From Hyphomicrobium sp. LHD-15 (GTDB lineage Bacteria; Pseudomonadota; Alphaproteobacteria; Rhizobiales; Hyphomicrobiaceae), in assembly GCF_031157355.1 (NCBI RefSeq), contig NZ_JAVIFT010000001.1, forward strand, positions 682,001 to 746,000: a stretch of DNA of 64,000 nucleotides, in the 5' to 3' direction. Below, one piece after another: positions 23,698 through 32,790 of this stretch. The notes under the pieces were generated by a model. The model did not search any database. It had not been told where the DNA came from and saw only the letters and a list, made by a program, of their open reading frames with translations. Each line of letters starts with the position of its first letter. Within the stretch, counting starts at the first letter, position 1. The position numbers and the translations under genes are program-made.

Positions 23698-24786
23698 TCA
23701 GGCTTTGCGCGCCGCGACGTGCAGATGGCGCACCGCGATCACCAGCAGGATCGCGGCACAGGCCTGATGCGCAATGCCGAGGCCGAGCGGCACGGCTTCC
23801 AACAGCGTCCAGATGCCGAGAGCGGCCTGACCGAGCACGCCTGCCACCAGCAACGCCGACGAGCCACGGGCTTCGCGACTAGCTCCCGAAGTGAACGTCC
23901 GCACAGCTTCGATCGCGACCAGAACGACGACGCTGTAGGCGATCAACCTGTGAATGAACTGCGCCATCACCGGGTTTTCGAACGGATTGTGCCACCAGGG
24001 CTCGATGGCCCACAAATCATGCGGGATGAGCGCGCCGTTCATGGTGGGCCAGGTGTTGTAGACGAGCCCGCCCTTGAGGCTCGCGACGAAGGCGCCGATC
24101 ACCACCTGTAGAAAAATGGCTCCGATAATCAGCAGCGGCAAGATGCGCGCCGTGGTGCGCCCAGCCGTGTTCTCGCTTTCAGGAACCGTAAGTTCGAGCG
24201 CCAGCCACACGACGAGTGCCAGGATCAGAAAGGCGACGGTGAGGTGCAGTGCGAGCCGATACTGGCTGACGTCGACGCGGTCGACGAGGCCGGATTTCAC
24301 CATATACCAGCCGATGACTCCCTGCACGCCGACGAGCAGCCCCACCCCCAGCAGCTTCAGCGGATAACCGGGCCGCATCACGCCCGCGTACCAGAAGATC
24401 GCGAGCGGCAGAGCCAAGGCAAGCCCGATGATGCGGCCAAGGAAACGATGGCCCCACTCCCACCAGTAGATCGCCTTGAAGGCGTCGAGTGACATCCCCT
24501 TGTTGACGAAGTGGTATTCCGGGATTTCCTTGTACTTGGCGAACGCCTCCAGCCAGTGGGCTTCGGTCAGCGGCGGGATGGCGCCGAGGATGGGCTGCCA
24601 CTCGGTGATCGAAAGGCCGGAGTCGGTCAAGCGTGTCGCGCCGCCCACTGTGATCATGGCCAGCACCAGGCCTGCGATGGCGTAAAGCCAGATACGGACG
24701 GCGCGGTCCCAAGGCACCGCGCGCACTGCGCCCGCCTCTTTTCCTGCTCCCGCCCCTTTGCCCGTCATTGTCCCGGTCGACGCCAT
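23698..24786 (-). CDS. ctaA: heme A synthase (COX15/CtaA, type 2)
   Basis: A 362-residue inner-membrane enzyme that oxidises the C8 methyl of heme O to make heme A for aa3-type cytochrome oxidase. About eight membrane segments are visible. The conserved GGATRLTDSGLSITEW near residue 50, the first His region in WWEWGHRFLGRIIG, the HLTVAF segment and the C-terminal GIAHQACAAILL with its His match the family. The N terminus has a Gly/Lys-rich cytoplasmic stretch. It is probably needed for oxygen respiration, together with the bc1 complex further along. Confidence 0.95.
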   Translation of the reverse strand: MASTGTMTGKGAGAGKEAGAVRAVPWDRAVRIWLYAIAGLVLAMITVGGATRLTDSGLSITEWQPILGAIPPLTEAHWLEAFAKYKEIPEYHFVNKGMSLDAFKAIYWWEWGHRFLGRIIGLALALPLAIFWYAGVMRPGYPLKLLGVGLLVGVQGVIGWYMVKSGLVDRVDVSQYRLALHLTVAFLILALVVWLALELTVPESENTAGRTTARILPLLIIGAIFLQVVIGAFVASLKGGLVYNTWPTMNGALIPHDLWAIEPWWHNPFENPVMAQFIHRLIAYSVVVLVAIEAVRTFTSGASREARGSSALLVAGVLGQAALGIWTLLEAVPLGLGIAHQACAAILLVIAVRHLHVAARKA

Positions 24787-24946
24787 GCTTATTTTTTTCC
24801 TCGGGTTTCGCCGAAGGTGTGATAGGGCGAACCTGCGCTCCGATCAATGCGATGATCGGGCGCGAGAGGTGCCTCTTCCCTACATCGCCGTAAGGTTATG
24901 GGCCGTAAGGGTATGTACGGGGTTGGTTGGAAAATATGGGCCGTTC

Positions 24947-25153
24947 ATGACCCTTCGCACACGCAAGCTGGTGGGCGCGATCGCGCTGCTGCTGTTTCTC
25001 ACGGTTTATGCGCTTGCCGCCATGATGGTCGCCATCGTGATGCAGGTCGGCGCCAGCAAGGTCGCGGAACTCGTTTACTATCCGGTGGCGGGCCTGCTGT
25101 GGCTGCCGCCCGCGATGTGGCTGGTCAAATGGATGCAGCGCCCGGACGCGTAG
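24947..25153 (+). CDS. DUF2842 membrane protein
   Basis: A 68-residue protein with two membrane segments (GAIALLLFLTVYALAAMMVAI and LVYYPVAGLLWLPPAMW). The MTLRTRKLVG start and the PxxGxLWLPPAMWLVKWM end are typical of DUF2842, found in alphaproteobacteria and of unknown function. A longer in-frame start at 24758 would add a non-membrane stretch overlapping the ctaA leader. Its last 29 bases overlap the 3' end of the convergent deacetylase gene. Confidence 0.85.
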   Translation: MTLRTRKLVGAIALLLFLTVYALAAMMVAIVMQVGASKVAELVYYPVAGLLWLPPAMWLVKWMQRPDA

Positions 25154-26258
25154 CCGGAGCCGGCGACAAGCTCTCGCGCGGACGCTTTTTCAGCAGTTTC
25201 CGGATCTGATCGATCGCCGTCCTCGCGGTGTCGAAGATGGCGAACGGCAGGCCGGTCATCATGATCGCAACGTAGTGCGGCTTCTGGTAGTCGCCGTTGA
25301 GGGAAACGCGCGGCAGACCGGTCATGGCCGCAAGATGACGCGATCTCAGCACATCCTTGTGGGTCGTCACCGCGGTTTCGAGACCGAGCGAGCGGACGAT
25401 CTCGAAATCGCGTTCGCCCGCGCTGCAGGCGTCACCGTACGGGAAGCTGAAGTGCGGGCACGGGCGCCCTAGTTCTTGCTCGATGCGCTTCACACTCTCG
25501 CCGATCTCGGCGCGCGCGTCTTCCTCGGAGAGCTTGGCGATTGCGTAGTGGCTGCGCGTGTGTGCGCCGATCGTGACCAGAGGATCGGAGGCAAGCGCGC
25601 GGAGTTCGTCCCAGTCCATGATGAGATCGCGGCAGAGCATAGAGGCATCGTAGCCGGCAGCCTCGGCGATCCTGCGGACAGTGGCGCGCAGCTCACTCTC
25701 GGGCTTTGCGCGCAGCGGCCAGTAGATCTCGTAGAACGCGCGATCCTTCGCTTCCGGCGTGCTGGTGTCGAAGATGCGCATGGCGCCATCGAGCGCGACC
25801 TCGAGACGATCGACCTTGCGAATGGCGGCTTCGAGCACGAACCACCAGAGATCGCCCTCCCCGTCGGCGTAGGCCGTCGGCACGTAGATGGCGAACGGCA
25901 AGCCACGTGCCTTGAAGATTGGATAGGCGTAGTCGCGGTTGTCGCGATAGCCATCGTCGAAGGTGAAGCACGCGAAAGGTCGGGTTTCGCCTTCCGCCTT
26001 CATGCGGCGGGCGGCCTCGTCCAGCGAGACGATATCGTAACCGGCTTTTTCGACGGTCTCGATGGCCGCTTCCAGAAAGGTCGGCGTGACTTTCAAAATC
26101 CGGTTCGGCTCGAAGCTCTCGGGAGCCTCCGGGCGGACATTGTGCAGCGTGAAAATAATGCCCTTGCCGCGTGTCAGCGGGGCCAGGAGCGCGCCTGCGC
26201 CCGAGTAATGCAACATCGAGAGCGCGGCCTGCATGACGCGTGTGGATGTGCGGCTCAT
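25125..26258 (-). CDS. polysaccharide deacetylase family protein (NodB fold, CE4)
   Basis: A 377-residue carbohydrate esterase 4 protein. The catalytic and metal-binding TFDDGYRDN puts Asp101/Asp102 in place, the second motif GAHTRSHYA gives His233 and His237, and FSFPYG is the third motif. It removes acetyl groups from a surface or peptidoglycan polymer. No classical signal peptide is visible, so it may act in the cytoplasm or at the membrane. It lies beside the chain-length, export and glycosyltransferase genes, which suggests it modifies the polymer they make. It overlaps the DUF2842 gene tail to tail. Confidence 0.9.
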   Translation of the reverse strand: MSRTSTRVMQAALSMLHYSGAGALLAPLTRGKGIIFTLHNVRPEAPESFEPNRILKVTPTFLEAAIETVEKAGYDIVSLDEAARRMKAEGETRPFACFTFDDGYRDNRDYAYPIFKARGLPFAIYVPTAYADGEGDLWWFVLEAAIRKVDRLEVALDGAMRIFDTSTPEAKDRAFYEIYWPLRAKPESELRATVRRIAEAAGYDASMLCRDLIMDWDELRALASDPLVTIGAHTRSHYAIAKLSEEDARAEIGESVKRIEQELGRPCPHFSFPYGDACSAGERDFEIVRSLGLETAVTTHKDVLRSRHLAAMTGLPRVSLNGDYQKPHYVAIMMTGLPFAIFDTARTAIDQIRKLLKKRPRESLSPAPATRPGAASI

Positions 26259-26364
26259 GGTCGTTCCGGATTGCTTCCCAAACGACGAGCTAAAGCCAAG
26301 TTCGTTCAGATCATGTTAAATCCGAAACGGGCTGTTACGTATCAGCGTTAACAAATGCTTGCGA

Positions 26365-28647
26365 TCAGCCAGCCCGCGCGACGCGTTCACCACGCGGCTT
26401 GAAGCCTTCCTTGCCGACCGCGAACAGCGCAATCCCTTCGACCTCGAAGCCCAGGAACGTGCCGGGCTCCGCGGGCGCGCTCGGCTTTGCTGCCGTGTCG
26501 TCGACGAGCATGACGCCCGTGTCGAAGCGGCCTTCGATTGCCTCGAACAACGGACGGGCCTGCTCCGAGCGGCTCACGACGACGATGTGCTCGTAGACGT
26601 CGTCCAGCGCATCCAACAGGAAATTGATGGTGTCACTGTCGAGCGGTTCGTCTGCCGTCTCGACTGCCCGGCCGGACGGAATGAGATGGACGTCGTTGTC
26701 GCGCAGAGGACGCACGACGTCCTCGAAGCGGGCCTTGCCCTCGATCAGATCGGCGAAGCCGGGGAAAGATGGCTGGCCCAGAGGCTCCGCGATGCCCACC
26801 CCGTCGCAGCTCCAATCGATCATCACCACCGCCAATCCCTTGTCGGCCAGCAGGCGGCAGAGACCCAGCGCTTCGTTTGCCAGGGAAAACACGTTCGAGG
26901 AGCCCACGAAAAGGGTTCTGACGCCGGAGCTGCCTTTCCGGCGGAGGCCCTCGAGCTTTTCGACCAGGACATCGGGTGACGTGATTTCCGCCGTGACCAG
27001 GCTCTCGGATGCGGGTGCGACCTCGGCGGCGGCTGGAGCCGGAATCGGCGGAGGAACCACGGGTTCGGCTGGCAGCTCGGCGCGGGCAGGTTCCGGGATC
27101 GGATGATGAACCGGAAGCGGAGGTGGGCCGGCGGCTGGCACCGGCATCTCACGACGTGGCCTCTCGGGCAATCTCGGCTGGACACGCTCGCGCTCAGAGC
27201 GTTCAGCGCGATCCTGTGCGCCGGCGCGGCGGCGGCTCGGCACGCGGGCGCCGCTCAAGAGGCCGCGCGTGATGACGAGCGCGAGACCGATCAGGATCGT
27301 CGCGACCGCAACCAGGAGAGCGGTGGACGTCTTTTTCGGGAACACCGGAATGCTTGCGGCACGCGCGCCGGACACGATCTGCGCTTCCACGGGCACGGCA
27401 CGGCTATCGTCGGCGCGGACGCGATTGCCCTCGTATTGCGCGCGCAGACGATCGAGTTCGGCGCGCTTCGATTTCGCATCGGCTTCTAGGCTTCTGAGCT
27501 TTGCTTCCTCGGGGCCGGAGTTGACGATGCGGTTCTTGATCCCGCTGACGTTGCGCTGAATCGCTTCTTCGCGGAGCGCGGCGACCTTCGCTTCCTTTCC
27601 GAGACCGTCGACGACGTTCGCGACCTCGGTGGCGAGCTGCGTTTTAAGCCCCTTGAGTTCGGCAGCGAGCTGACGCATGCGCGGATGGCCCGGCAAGAGC
27701 GTCGCCGAAAGCTCGGAAATCTGGCGCTCAACGCGTACCCGGCTTTGCACCAAGCTCTGGATCAGCGGAGATTTTTGTACGTCGGCCAATGTTTCGGCAC
27801 TTCCGAGCTCCTGCATCTCGCGGGCCTGCTTGGCACGCGCCTCGGCTTCGCTGCGTGCGGCCTGCACGCGCGACAGCTCGGCATTCAATTCCGAAAGCTG
27901 CTGCTCGTTAAGCCCTGTTGCCTGCTGGCCGCCCTTGAAGATGTTGGCCTCGCCCCGGAACTTCTCGACCGCAGCCTCCGCAACGGAGGCCTCCTCGGCG
28001 AGTTTGGCGATCTTGGGCTCGAGCGCCTTCTGGACGTCGTCGGTCTCGGCGATGCTCTGGCGCGCGAGGTTCTCGCGATAGGTCTCGGCGATGCGGTTTG
28101 CGACGGCTGCCGCCAGCTCCGCGTCGCTCGAGGAAAAGCGTACGCCGATGAGGCGGCTTTCCTTCGGCGAGTAGACTTCGAGGCGATTGAAGTAGGCGGT
28201 GAGCGCGCGCGCCTCGTCGCTTTCGGAGGCGCGCGGGGCGCCGATGCCGACGAGGCGCAGCAGGCGGGACCACGTATCGGGCGAGCCCTTGGCGCTGTTG
28301 AACTCGGCAAGGTCGGCGAGCTTCATCTCGCGGACGATGGTTTCGCCGAGATCGGGCGACATCAGCGCGCGGACGTGGGTGTTGACGGCCTCCTTGTCCA
28401 TTCGCACGCTGACGCTGTCAGAGCCTCCCGAGCGGGACGGATCAGCGAATGGGTTGTTGGTACTCTTCGATTCGATCGCGAGTTGCGTCTCCGACTGATA
28501 GCGCGGCGCGACCAAGGACAGGCCACCATAGGTCGCGGCCGCCAGAACAGCTGCGAGCACAGCAAGCCGCGGCAGGCTGCCAATCGCGCTCTGCCACAGC
28601 GATTTCAGGTCGATATCGTCGGGACGATGGTGTGAATTGGGGGCCAT
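26365..28647 (-). CDS. Wzz/BY-kinase-like polysaccharide co-polymerase, P-loop lost
   Basis: A 760-residue protein with a Wzz domain at the N terminus (membrane segment near 30-50), a long periplasmic coiled coil (about 180-450), a second membrane segment near 465-485, a Pro/Ala/Arg-rich linker (about 490-580) and a BY-kinase-like C-terminal domain. As in the paralogue at 1538-3676, the P-loop is lost: LFVGSSNVFSLANEALG stands where GEGKTT belongs. AVVMIDWSCDGVG remains at the Walker A' strand. It probably sets polymer length rather than phosphorylating. The ATG at 28647 is chosen because the Wzz domain begins soon after; a Shine-Dalgarno-like AAGGAGG lies about 85 bases further upstream, so an earlier start is possible. 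Confidence 0.85.
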   Translation of the reverse strand: MAPNSHHRPDDIDLKSLWQSAIGSLPRLAVLAAVLAAATYGGLSLVAPRYQSETQLAIESKSTNNPFADPSRSGGSDSVSVRMDKEAVNTHVRALMSPDLGETIVREMKLADLAEFNSAKGSPDTWSRLLRLVGIGAPRASESDEARALTAYFNRLEVYSPKESRLIGVRFSSSDAELAAAVANRIAETYRENLARQSIAETDDVQKALEPKIAKLAEEASVAEAAVEKFRGEANIFKGGQQATGLNEQQLSELNAELSRVQAARSEAEARAKQAREMQELGSAETLADVQKSPLIQSLVQSRVRVERQISELSATLLPGHPRMRQLAAELKGLKTQLATEVANVVDGLGKEAKVAALREEAIQRNVSGIKNRIVNSGPEEAKLRSLEADAKSKRAELDRLRAQYEGNRVRADDSRAVPVEAQIVSGARAASIPVFPKKTSTALLVAVATILIGLALVITRGLLSGARVPSRRRAGAQDRAERSERERVQPRLPERPRREMPVPAAGPPPLPVHHPIPEPARAELPAEPVVPPPIPAPAAAEVAPASESLVTAEITSPDVLVEKLEGLRRKGSSGVRTLFVGSSNVFSLANEALGLCRLLADKGLAVVMIDWSCDGVGIAEPLGQPSFPGFADLIEGKARFEDVVRPLRDNDVHLIPSGRAVETADEPLDSDTINFLLDALDDVYEHIVVVSRSEQARPLFEAIEGRFDTGVMLVDDTAAKPSAPAEPGTFLGFEVEGIALFAVGKEGFKPRGERVARAG

Positions 28648-28782
28648 TTCGGATTCGTCCGATACTTGCGTAGCTCCGACGGATACACGCCCGCGCGTTA
28701 GAAATTCCTTAAGTTTCTCAAAAAAGGGCACCTCCTTAGGTTTTCTTAACCGTGGCTCCCTAAGACTGACCGTAGACACCCA
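28648..28782. promoter_or_regulatory. divergent promoter region of the polysaccharide genes
   Basis: The gap between the divergent chain-length and export genes contains several TTAAG/TTAGG motifs, including an inverted pair CTTAGG (28735-28740) and CCTAAG (28759-28764). It must hold the promoters of both genes. No box is definable with certainty. Confidence 0.4.
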
Positions 28783-29505
28783 ATGGTTGTGCGGTCGAGC
28801 ATGCGCGCTGGTTCTACGGCTTTCATACGTCTGGTCTTTTCGTGCGTCGGCGCGCTCGCGCTGTCGGCGTGCGCGCACGATCCCGACACCGTCGTCGCGG
28901 CGGCGCTGACCAATGCCGAGCGGCAGGCCGCTCCTTACGTCTACGGCGATGCCGAGCCTCCGCGTGAGGGCGAGGTTGTCGCCTGGGGCGCTCCCACCGT
29001 TCATCCCGCTGGCCTCAAGGGCGATCCCAGACTTTCGGAAGCCGAAGGCCCTTACGTGCTCGATACCGGCGACCGCCTTCGCGTGTTCGTCTACGGGCAA
29101 CCGAACCTGTCGCGGGCCTACACCGTCGACCAGGAAGGCGCGATCACCGTGCCGTTGATCGGCGCCGTTCGCGCACGCGGACGCAGCACGCGCGAGGTCG
29201 AGCGCGCGATCCGCCATCAGCTCGCCGAAGACTACGTGCGCGACCCTCAGGTGACCGTCGACATCCTGCAGAACCGGCCGTTCTTCATCTACGGCGAGGT
29301 CAAGGCCGGCGGGCAATATCCGTTCATTTCGGGCATGACCGTCGAAACCGCCATCGCGGTCGCGGGCGGCTTTTCGGAGCGCGCGAGCGTGCGCAGCTTC
29401 CGCATCACGCGGCGCCTCAACGGATTTGTCGATCAGATCGAGGCGCCGGGCGACTATCCGCTGCTGCCGGGCGATACGGTCTACGTCAACGAGCGCTTCT
29501 TCTGA
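28783..29505 (+). CDS. polysaccharide export lipoprotein, Wza-like
   Basis: A 240-residue protein of the Poly_export family with an SLBB domain. The N terminus has a lipoprotein signal with lipobox LSAC near residue 30. The export domain contains YVLDTGDRLRVFVYGQPNLSRAYTVD, and the SLBB domain follows (FFIYGEVKAGGQYPFISGMTVETAIAVAGG). It forms the outer-membrane channel for a polymer. It is shorter than E. coli Wza because it has one SLBB repeat and no C-terminal helix. Met codons at 28783 and 28801 are both possible. It lies 11 bases ahead of the glycosyltransferase gene. Confidence 0.9.
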   Translation: MVVRSSMRAGSTAFIRLVFSCVGALALSACAHDPDTVVAAALTNAERQAAPYVYGDAEPPREGEVVAWGAPTVHPAGLKGDPRLSEAEGPYVLDTGDRLRVFVYGQPNLSRAYTVDQEGAITVPLIGAVRARGRSTREVERAIRHQLAEDYVRDPQVTVDILQNRPFFIYGEVKAGGQYPFISGMTVETAIAVAGGFSERASVRSFRITRRLNGFVDQIEAPGDYPLLPGDTVYVNERFF

Positions 29506-29516
29506 GGTTGCATCCC

Positions 29517-30659
29517 GTGACCGACAGCGCCTCTCAGCCGCCGCTTCGCATTCTTCACGTCATGCGCGCGCCCGTAGGCGGCCTGTTCCGGCATGTGCTC
29601 GATCTCGCCGGAGAACAGGCGCAGCGCGGGCACTTCGTCGGCATCGTCGCCGACAGCACTGCGGCGGACGAGCTGACCAAGAAGCGGCTCGCCGCCATCG
29701 AGCCGCACCTGCGGCTCGGGCTGTCGCTCATTCCGATGAGCCGGCAACCGGGGCTTGGCGACATCAAAGCGGTCAATTCCGTCACCCGCATCGCGCGTGC
29801 GCTCGATCTCGACGTGCTGCACGGACACGGCGCCAAGGGCGGCGCTTATGCGCGGCTTGCAAAGACTGTGCTTGCGGCCCGCGGGCTTCGCGTGGCGGCG
29901 TTCTATACCCCCCACGGCGGAAGCCTGCACTACAAGCGCGGCACGCTGGCCGGCGCCGTGTTCCGAGTGCTCGAGCGGGTCATGGGGCTGATGACCAACG
30001 GCCTCATCTTTGAATCCGACTACGCGCGCACAGCCTATGCGGCGCTCGTGGGCCAGAGCGGCACGCCAAAGCGTGTCATTCCGAACGGCCTTGCGCCCAA
30101 GGATTTCGAGGAGCGTCCACCGCAGCCCGATGCGGCCAATTTCCTGTTCATCGGCGAACTGCGCGCGCTGAAGGGCGTCGACGTGCTGCTCGACGCACTT
30201 GCTGCCGTCGTTCCGAAAATGCCGGTTCGCTGCGTGATCGTCGGTTCCGGTCCCGATGGCAACGCATTCAAAGCGCAGGCGCAGGCGCTCGGCCTCGGCG
30301 CGCATGTCACGTTTCCCGGTGCGATGCCGGCTCACGACGCGTTCCCGCTCGGCCGCTGCCTCGTCGTGCCGTCTCGCGCAGAAAGCTTTCCCTACGTCGT
30401 GCTCGAAGCGGGCGCGGCGGGCAAGCCGTTGATCGCGACACGGGTCGGCGGCATTCCGGAAATCGTTGCCGGCACGGAGACAGGGTTGATCGAAGCGGGA
30501 TCCGTTCCCGAGCTCGTTCAGGCGCTGGAAGCCGTGCTTGCAGATCCGGAGGGCGCAGACGCCCGCGCCGCCGAGCTGCGGGCGGTCGTGCAGCGCAAGT
30601 TCACCGTCGCGGCGATGACGGATCAGGTGCTGGATTTCTATCGCCCTGGCACGCGCTGA
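29517..30659 (+). CDS. GT4 family glycosyltransferase
   Basis: A retaining GT-B glycosyltransferase of about 380 residues. The N-terminal domain has HVMRAPVGGLFRHVLDLA, and the C-terminal donor domain carries the EX7E motif in ESFPYVVLEAGAAGKPLIAT. It transfers a sugar from an NDP donor to a growing polymer or lipid-linked acceptor at the inner face of the membrane. GTG at 29517 is preferred because GAGG lies 9 bases upstream; a TTG at 29508 is an in-frame alternative. It probably shares a transcript with the Wza-like gene. Confidence 0.9.
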   Translation: MTDSASQPPLRILHVMRAPVGGLFRHVLDLAGEQAQRGHFVGIVADSTAADELTKKRLAAIEPHLRLGLSLIPMSRQPGLGDIKAVNSVTRIARALDLDVLHGHGAKGGAYARLAKTVLAARGLRVAAFYTPHGGSLHYKRGTLAGAVFRVLERVMGLMTNGLIFESDYARTAYAALVGQSGTPKRVIPNGLAPKDFEERPPQPDAANFLFIGELRALKGVDVLLDALAAVVPKMPVRCVIVGSGPDGNAFKAQAQALGLGAHVTFPGAMPAHDAFPLGRCLVVPSRAESFPYVVLEAGAAGKPLIATRVGGIPEIVAGTETGLIEAGSVPELVQALEAVLADPEGADARAAELRAVVQRKFTVAAMTDQVLDFYRPGTR

Positions 30660-30670
30660 GGGGTAGGCGG

Positions 30671-32542
30671 TCAGTCGGGCGCTTTCGTCAACGCCAATCT
30701 GAGCCATGCGGGCGCGTCGTTCGCAGCGCGCGCCGTAAGCTCGCCCGGTGTCCAGCGGTAGGCAGCTTCGAACAGCTCCTCGTGGCGATGCCAATCGAGA
30801 AAGCCGGTGCCGGCCGCGATGGGCGGCACGAGCGAGATGTCGTCGGCATGCAACTCGCGCAGGAAATCGCGCCGGTTGGCCATCAACGCGCGCATCAGCA
30901 CGGTGATGAGCCCAGGCGCATCCGGCAGCGAAGCGCGCCGCAGAGGATTGAGCACCAGCTTGAGCAGAGCGCCCCGCGACGGCAGAGTTTCATAATCGAC
31001 ATCGAAGCGATCGAGCTCGGGCGGCTTGAAGCTGACGACGACGTTCGGCCCGGCCTTGAGATCGTGCATGACCTTGATCGGCACGTTGTCGAGCAGGCAG
31101 CCATCGACCAGCATGTCGCCGTCGCCGGTGTAGACCGGCGGCAGCAGAACCGGGATCGAGGCGGAGGCGCGGATTGCCCGCCAAACCGGCCCGGTACGAT
31201 GGACGACAGGACCGTAGCGCGACAGGTTGGTCGAGATTGCGAAGAACGGCAACCAAAGATCCTCGATGTCGATGGTTCCGAACAGGCGCTGCAGCTCGGC
31301 ATCGAAGACCGTGTGATCGAGCAGAGCATAGCGCGGCAGCGTGTAACGGCGCAGCGCGCGATTGGCGACGAACATCTCGCCCATCTTCGTATCGATTTCG
31401 TCGGGCGTCGCATCCAGCATGAAGGCCGCCGCAAGCGCCGCACCCGCCGACGTGCCGCCCATGATGTCGAAGGCCACTCCCGCCTCCAGAAGCGCCTTGT
31501 AAACACCGGTGTGAGCGGCCGCGAGGGCGCCGCCGCCTGCCGCGACGAAGCCAATGGCACGGCCTTCAATGAAACGCGCGAGCCGCTCGACATCCGCCTC
31601 GCTATCAAGCGCCACGTGATGGTGCATCGCGACCGGCCGATCCGCGAGCCAGCGCGCCGTGCCGGTGAGCTTTCTGCGCGTCGGATGCAGCAGGACGAGC
31701 CGCGTCGCTTCCGGCGTTACGAAACGGGCGGCGAGGCGTTCGAGGGCATTCAGCGCAGGAACGGCTTCATGGGGTGCAACCGCGAGGACGAGATCGGCAT
31801 GGCGAATGACCTTCTCGCTCCACGGCGTTATGCTGTCGTCCGTCACCAGCAGCAGATGATCGTGTGCGGCTTCGAGCGCGTTCAAGCGCGCGGTCGCGTC
31901 CGGCTCCTCCAGTGCGCTGCCGGTCCCCAAAAGCGCGCGGGCGGCTTCGCCATCGATCACGGCACAACGCGCGTTCCGGCCTAGCGCCTCGGCAAGCATG
32001 TTCAGGAACCGCCGGTCGATGCGCGCGTCGCCGGCTGGGATGATCGAGATCGTGCGCGGCCGGGGTGCCGCCTGCGGCAGACTTGCGCTGTGCGACGTGG
32101 TTGCCGCGAGGCGATTGGCGAGCGTTGCCGTCAGCGTCGACCAAATCCCAGGATGCGCCGCAACCAGCTCGTCGAACTCGGCCCGCGAGAGAGCGAGGAC
32201 CAGGCTGTCGCGCATGGCGGTGACGTTTGCAGTTCTCGGGTTTCCGGTCAGGAAGGCGATCTCACCAACCGGCTGACCTGGCCCAATCTCAGTGACCGGC
32301 TCGCGACGCCCTTCGAGGGTGACGACAAAGCGACCCGACACCACCACATAGAGAGCATCGGCCGCGTCGCCCTGGCGCATCAGTACGTCGCCGCGGCGGA
32401 GCGTACGCAGCACGCAGCGCTCGGCGAAGGCTACCCTCTCCGGCTCGGACAAGCCCGAGAAGAGATCGACTTCGGCGATGCCGTCCAAAAGACCGTCGGC
32501 GGGTTTCATGAAGGGAGGACCGCTTGCTGCCGTCTCCGTCAC
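30671..32542 (-). CDS. cyclic-nucleotide-domain patatin-like phospholipase (NTE type)
   Basis: A 623-residue protein. A cNMP-binding domain spans about residues 20-140 (LRRGDVLMRQGDAADALYVVVSGRF, GEIAFLTGNPRTANVTA), and a middle domain is like that of neuropathy-target-esterase relatives. The patatin domain has the oxyanion loop GGGALAAAHTG, nucleophile Ser365 in GGTSAGA, and Asp480 in VDGCLLDN, where DGG became DGC. It probably hydrolyses phospholipid or lysophospholipid at the membrane under nucleotide or lipid control. The start may be the GTG at 32542 or the Met 11 codons later. Duplicated TCCTATAGTGA boxes precede it. Confidence 0.9.
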   Translation of the reverse strand: MTETAASGPPFMKPADGLLDGIAEVDLFSGLSEPERVAFAERCVLRTLRRGDVLMRQGDAADALYVVVSGRFVVTLEGRREPVTEIGPGQPVGEIAFLTGNPRTANVTAMRDSLVLALSRAEFDELVAAHPGIWSTLTATLANRLAATTSHSASLPQAAPRPRTISIIPAGDARIDRRFLNMLAEALGRNARCAVIDGEAARALLGTGSALEEPDATARLNALEAAHDHLLLVTDDSITPWSEKVIRHADLVLAVAPHEAVPALNALERLAARFVTPEATRLVLLHPTRRKLTGTARWLADRPVAMHHHVALDSEADVERLARFIEGRAIGFVAAGGGALAAAHTGVYKALLEAGVAFDIMGGTSAGAALAAAFMLDATPDEIDTKMGEMFVANRALRRYTLPRYALLDHTVFDAELQRLFGTIDIEDLWLPFFAISTNLSRYGPVVHRTGPVWRAIRASASIPVLLPPVYTGDGDMLVDGCLLDNVPIKVMHDLKAGPNVVVSFKPPELDRFDVDYETLPSRGALLKLVLNPLRRASLPDAPGLITVLMRALMANRRDFLRELHADDISLVPPIAAGTGFLDWHRHEELFEAAYRWTPGELTARAANDAPAWLRLALTKAPD

Positions 32543-32565
32543 TATAGGAAGTGGTCACTATAGGA
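32539..32565. repeat. direct repeat of an 11-mer with 16-base period over the patatin start
   Basis: TCACTATAGGA occurs at 32539-32549 and 32555-32565. On the minus strand this reads TCCTATAGTGA twice, each containing a -10-like TATAGT. It overlaps the GTG start of the patatin gene and may be a duplicated operator or promoter element. Confidence 0.7.
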
Positions 32566-32606
32566 CGGGCGGTCTCGATCCGAACCGGACTTATTGGCGA
32601 GGCCGG

Positions 32607-32729
32607 TTAACGGCGGCGGAAAAATGCGGGAGCTGTCCACGTCTCTCTCGCCAAGCCCACAATGAACAGGCCAAGGGCGGGCAGAAAGACCGCGATGAAG
32701 GACAGAACGAGGGCGAGCGTTGCGTGCAT
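32607..32729 (-). CDS. candidate 40-residue membrane protein
   Basis: A short open frame encodes MHATLALVLSFIAVFLPALG and then LFIVGLARETWTAPAFFRRR: one or two hydrophobic segments and a positive tail, as in small inner-membrane proteins. A GAGG lies only 2 bases before the ATG, a weak arrangement, so translation is uncertain. It sits between the 144-residue gene and the patatin gene, on the same strand as both. Confidence 0.4.
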   Translation of the reverse strand: MHATLALVLSFIAVFLPALGLFIVGLARETWTAPAFFRRR

Positions 32730-32790
32730 ACCCTCAATATGGGGGTAGATCGGTTTCGGATCACCGTCCGAACGCCTTCTCTACCAAAAT

